Positions 63,227 through 64,000 of a stretch of DNA of 64,000 nucleotides are shown here, one piece after another (position 1 is the first letter of the stretch; each line of letters begins with the position of its first letter). The notes under the pieces were generated by a model. It was not told the DNA's origin. It saw only the letters and a program-made list of their open reading frames with translations, and ran no database searches. Made by a program: the position numbers and the translations under genes. The stretch lies in contig NZ_JAFLNE010000002.1 in NCBI RefSeq assembly GCF_017313225.1, forward strand, positions 248,001 to 312,000, written 5' to 3'. This stretch comes from Allomuricauda sp. CAU 1633 (lineage in GTDB: Bacteria > Bacteroidota > Bacteroidia > Flavobacteriales > Flavobacteriaceae).

Positions 63227-63277
63227 TGTGAACAGTAATTCAATCAAAAAACCAACATCTAATTTTCTTTTTCAGGA

Positions 63278-63886
63278 ATGAGCGAATTCTTTAAGGCCGA
63301 ATTAAAAGACCGTTTTTTGGAATATGCTCTAGAGCGCACTGACTATTTTGAAATACAGACATTGTATGATGAGTTTTTGCGTCCAAATTATAGCTTGCAA
63401 TTTGTGGAAAAACTGATCAAGGAAATCCAAGAGTATGATATGGAACTTTTGGATGTGATGAGTGGGAATGGAATGGATATCTTTATGTTGGCCTCCACCC
63501 CCAGCACCGAGGATTTTTTGGAAGAAGGTGGTTTTAAGGACATGTATGTCAAGGAAGAGGAAAAGTGGGATGTGTTCGTAGAACAGTTGTCCAGCACACG
63601 AAAATTGAGTAAGGACGAAAAACAACTTCTTAAAAAAAGCTCTCCTAGGCTAAAAAGGGAAAAAACCTTGCTTATCATCCTTATTTCGGCCATTGCCATT
63701 AGTTTTCTGTTCACCCTGATCAGTATTTTAAACAGCTCGTTCTTGGAGCCCGAGTATGTCCCCGCTGATGAGTTTGAACGGCGATTAAATCAGTTAAATC
63801 AACAATATTTAGAGGAAAATCAACGCTTGGAACAAGAATTAAAGGCTTCTCAAACACAGTTAGACTCCATTTTACGCGGCCCTTAA
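63278..63886 (+). CDS. Membrane-anchored coiled-coil protein, unknown function
   Basis: 202 residues. An acidic, helical N-terminal half (about 1-120; LQFVEKLIKEIQEYDMELL), one membrane segment at about 130-150 (LLIILISAIAISFLFTLISI), and a short coiled coil at the end (FERRLNQLNQQYLEENQRLEQELKASQ split over two repeats). No signal peptide; family not recognised. Confidence 0.75.
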   Translation: MSEFFKAELKDRFLEYALERTDYFEIQTLYDEFLRPNYSLQFVEKLIKEIQEYDMELLDVMSGNGMDIFMLASTPSTEDFLEEGGFKDMYVKEEEKWDVFVEQLSSTRKLSKDEKQLLKKSSPRLKREKTLLIILISAIAISFLFTLISILNSSFLEPEYVPADEFERRLNQLNQQYLEENQRLEQELKASQTQLDSILRGP

Positions 63887-63914
63887 CACCTGTTTCTGCC
63901 AATCTGGTCTTGGT

Positions 63915-64000
63915 TTAATCACTATTGGTCACAAAGGCAATGTGTTTGCTGTCCTTTGCCCAACTGGGCACATTAATGGTTCCCTGACCGCCATAAAGAT
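63915..64000 (-). CDS. C-terminal fragment of a TolB/PD40-type beta-propeller protein
   Basis: Only 28 codons are visible; the 5' part is beyond the window. The end reads INVPSWAKDSKHIAFVTNSD followed by TAA, which matches the blade pattern SWSPDGKxIAFVS of TolB-like propeller proteins. Convergent with the coiled-coil gene. Family call rests on this short tail. Confidence 0.5.
   Translation of the reverse strand, partial: LYGGQGTINVPSWAKDSKHIAFVTNSD

Overview
The window looks like chromosomal DNA of a marine-type member of the Flavobacteriaceae (Bacteroidota); a relative of Muricauda/Allomuricauda is a guess from overall protein character. The phylum assignment rests on several signs. Genes are preceded again and again by the Bacteroidota -7 promoter element TAnnTTTG. 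SecD and SecF are fused. Two secreted proteins end in the type IX secretion (T9SS) type B C-terminal domain. There are many flavobacterial families of unknown function (DUF2911, DUF6588, DUF4293, DUF3667, DUF1599), and ProS is of the short archaeal/eukaryotic type. I see no prophage, insertion sequence, CRISPR array or rRNA. Most of the window is housekeeping core genome with a few accessory-looking modules.

Layout. 1-1.8 kb: N-terminal part of a siderophore-type TonB-dependent receptor, with two near-identical Fur-like 19-bp boxes flanking its promoter. 1.9-6.3 kb: kdsA, a small secreted protein, typA, a spacer rich in palindromes, and a polyphosphate glucokinase. 6.4-9.8 kb: a pirin-like protein, a lipoprotein intradiol ring-cleavage dioxygenase and a LytS/LytTR two-component system. 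9.9-18.3 kb: ftsE, a 1007-residue TPR protein coupled to a beta-barrel protein, and two OmpA-domain paralogs. 18.3-30.5 kb: a lipoprotein amidohydrolase, DUF2911, asnB, gyrB, DUF6588, mdh and secDF. 30.6-39.5 kb: a minus-strand run (ModF-like ATPase, GNAT, DUF192, lgt, yidD), the ALDH/DUF779/AraC module, then cysS and folE. 39.6-46 kb: two T9SS cargo proteins, an OmpP1/FadL barrel and a Trp/Gly- and Ser/Arg-rich lipoprotein. 46-50.4 kb: proS, two identical tRNA-Glu genes, rpsT, and two paralogous membrane proteins with a lipoprotein. 50.5-64 kb: rho, DUF4293, a PqqB-like lipoprotein, a phosphodiesterase, truA, an ABC exporter, DUF3667-cdaA-folP, DUF1599, a DoxX-like protein, tpiA, prmA, clpS, a membrane protein, and the tail of a TolB-like protein.

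The strongest new signal is regulatory. The LytS/LytTR operon and the neighbouring dioxygenase operon have promoters of the same unusual design. Each carries a 10-bp direct repeat (TTGAGGTRAA) with 21-bp periodicity, then 27 or 28 bp, then the same CATAGTTTTA element, then 20 or 22 nt to the start codon. That is the geometry expected of a LytTR operator. It implies that the sensor pair controls itself and an envelope-anchored aromatic-ring dioxygenase plus a pirin-like partner.

Other points of interest are the Fur-like box pair, the duplicated tRNA-Glu unit with inverted heptad arrays between the copies, dispersed intergenic palindromes, and the uncharacterised lipoprotein / membrane-protein module. 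All functions are assigned from sequence motifs and memory of families; no database search was run.
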